In this document: positions 54,027-54,906 of the stretch, piece after piece
Numbering within the stretch: the stretch's first letter is position 1
Layout: the number at the start of each line of letters is the position of its first letter
NCBI GenBank assembly: GCA_910577225.1
Contig: CAJTMV010000027.1
Span: 1 to 54,906, forward strand
DNA from: an uncultured Eubacterium sp.
GTDB taxonomy: Bacteria > Bacillota > Clostridia > Lachnospirales > Lachnospiraceae
Reading direction: 5' to 3'
Length of the DNA stretch: 54,906 nucleotides
Notes under the pieces: model-generated
The model's database searches: none
Told to the model about the DNA's origin: nothing
What the model saw: the letters and a program-made list of their open reading frames with translations, nothing else
Translations under genes and position numbers: made by a program

Positions 54027-54725
54027 TTAAATCTGATTGCTGTTTCTTAAAAATTGTACCTTTAATTCCGCCATCTTCCAGTCTTCTTCTGTATCAATAT
54101 CCTGCACTTCATATTCGGAACAGATCATTGGGCAGATTTTGCCATGTACTCCCCGATGCTTTAAAAAACCAGCGGTCTGAAAAAAGTAAAACTGACCGGC
54201 ATCGTGATACATTTTTTCCAGATCCTGCGACCTGGCATTTTTAAATTGCTCCCATTTATAACGCAGACACTGCTCATCCGATAACACATAAGCTCTTTGC
54301 GGCGGAAAGGAAAACGGTACAACCGGAAGTACCTGGGCATAATCGTTTTCACAAATCAGCTGCATCGCTTTTTTTAACTTGTCTGTCGTAATAAACGGAT
54401 TCGTCGGATACAGGCAGGCCATATAATCAAATGTTTTTCCCATTTTTTCATACTCCTGCAGCACCTCTGTCAAAACGTCGGCAGTCGTCGCAAAATCCCC
54501 TGACGTTTGCGCGCTTCGTAAAAAAGGCACCGACGCCCCGGCTGACCTGGCCATTTGCGCAATTTCCTCATCATCCGTAGAAACCATAACCTCGTCAAAA
54601 ATACCCGATTCCAACGCTGCCTCTATCGGATATAGAAGAATCGGCCTCCCAAGAAACGGTTTGATATTTTTTCTGGGTATTCTCTTACTGCCCCCGCGTG
54701 CAGTTATAATTGCGATCGTTTTCAT
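54027..54725 (-). CDS. pseF: Pseudaminic-acid-type cytidylyltransferase
   Basis: CMP-activation of a nonulosonic acid for a surface glycan or flagellin. The 232-residue protein has the nucleotide-binding N-terminus IAIITARGGSKRIPRKN, STDDEEIAQMARSAGASVPF, the TADVL block, YPTNPF and MYHDAGQFYFF, which fit PseF better than NeuA. The choice between pseudaminic and related acids rests on these motifs only. The ATG at 54725 follows GGAGG at 11 nt; the longer frame to 54782 lacks a site. No other sugar-synthesis genes are in the window; partners may lie beyond the right edge. Confidence 0.8.
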   Translation of the reverse strand: MKTIAIITARGGSKRIPRKNIKPFLGRPILLYPIEAALESGIFDEVMVSTDDEEIAQMARSAGASVPFLRSAQTSGDFATTADVLTEVLQEYEKMGKTFDYMACLYPTNPFITTDKLKKAMQLICENDYAQVLPVVPFSFPPQRAYVLSDEQCLRYKWEQFKNARSQDLEKMYHDAGQFYFFQTAGFLKHRGVHGKICPMICSEYEVQDIDTEEDWKMAELKVQFLRNSNQI

Positions 54726-54856
54726 ATTTATCCTGTCCTCCAGACTCATGAAATAGTGTCCGTTACGGCAGAAGTATATCACTTCGTTTCGTATTATTCA
54801 ACCTTATTTTCTTCTGAAACACGATGCAGACGCAGCTACGGTTACTGTTCCCACCA

Positions 54857-54881
54857 GGACTTTGCACTCGCTGCAAAGTCC
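54857..54881. terminator. Hairpin at the right edge
   Basis: GGACTTTGCA (54857-54866) pairs with TGCAAAGTCC (54872-54881) over a 5-nt loop. It lies 132 bp upstream of pseF and probably ends a minus-strand gene beyond the window. There is no clear T-run in view. Confidence 0.5.
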
Positions 54882-54906
54882 GTAAGAATGCGTAACATAT
54901 GCCAGG

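Overview
The window is chromosomal DNA from an anaerobic, low-to-mid GC Firmicute, most likely a Lachnospiraceae-type Clostridium relative. The evidence is the gene content and order: pyruvate phosphate dikinase, single-chain glycyl-tRNA synthetase, recO, a YqzL-like small gene and era in one block (the era-yqzL-recO-gly order of Firmicutes), a SpoVAC sporulation protein, a DUF1015 protein, a CGCAxxGCC-family protein, and strong AGGAGG-type ribosome sites throughout. No rRNA, tRNA or CRISPR array was seen.

Positions 1 to about 7260 are accessory DNA: the remains of an integrative or mobilizable element lying directly downstream of ppdK. It holds a truncated relaxase, two broken tnpV copies, ParA and ParB remnants and another frameshifted gene. 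Inside it sits an apparently intact five-gene module: an OmpR-type response regulator, a histidine kinase, two ABC permeases and an ABC ATPase. The regulator promoter and the transporter promoter carry the same 12-bp box at the same distance from their -10 elements, so the regulator probably controls both.

Positions 7263 to 32166 are almost all on the minus strand. First comes core metabolism and information processing: ppdK, glyS, a lipoprotein with a tandemly duplicated 3' end, recO, yqzL-like, era, an M16C peptidase, an MscS channel, DUF1015, a CGCAxxGCC protein, spoVAC, tcdA, a diguanylate cyclase, a GNAT protein and a DUF2156 protein. A run follows in the order of transcription: purM-purN-purD-folA-ilvB-ilvN (purine, folate, branched-chain amino acids). 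A 34-bp hairpin-forming repeat array separates ilvN from the DUF2156 gene.

Positions 32167 to 44700 are mixed: a GC-rich 128-bp palindromic island, an orphan NMT1/SsuA-type lipoprotein, DAHP synthase with an ECF S-component, a LytTR/GHKL two-component pair behind an attenuator-like terminator, a Cache-HAMP-like GGDEF protein, shikimate kinase, a CPBP protease, a phosphodiesterase with an extra C-terminal domain, an SDR gene remnant, ptsI and a PAP2 phosphatase.

Positions 44851 to 51096 form a large signalling cassette: a double-receiver protein followed by two tandem PocR-HisKA-HATPase-REC-Hpt hybrid kinases, the second overlapping the first by 17 bp. The window ends with a MetH-type cobalamin methionine synthase lacking the reactivation domain (with purine-rich 23-bp repeats in its leader) and a pseudaminic-acid-type cytidylyltransferase. 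The most unusual features are the shared operator, the duplicated gene tail, the 34-bp hairpin repeats, the GC-rich palindrome, the four-cysteine insertion in IlvB and the tandem PocR kinases.
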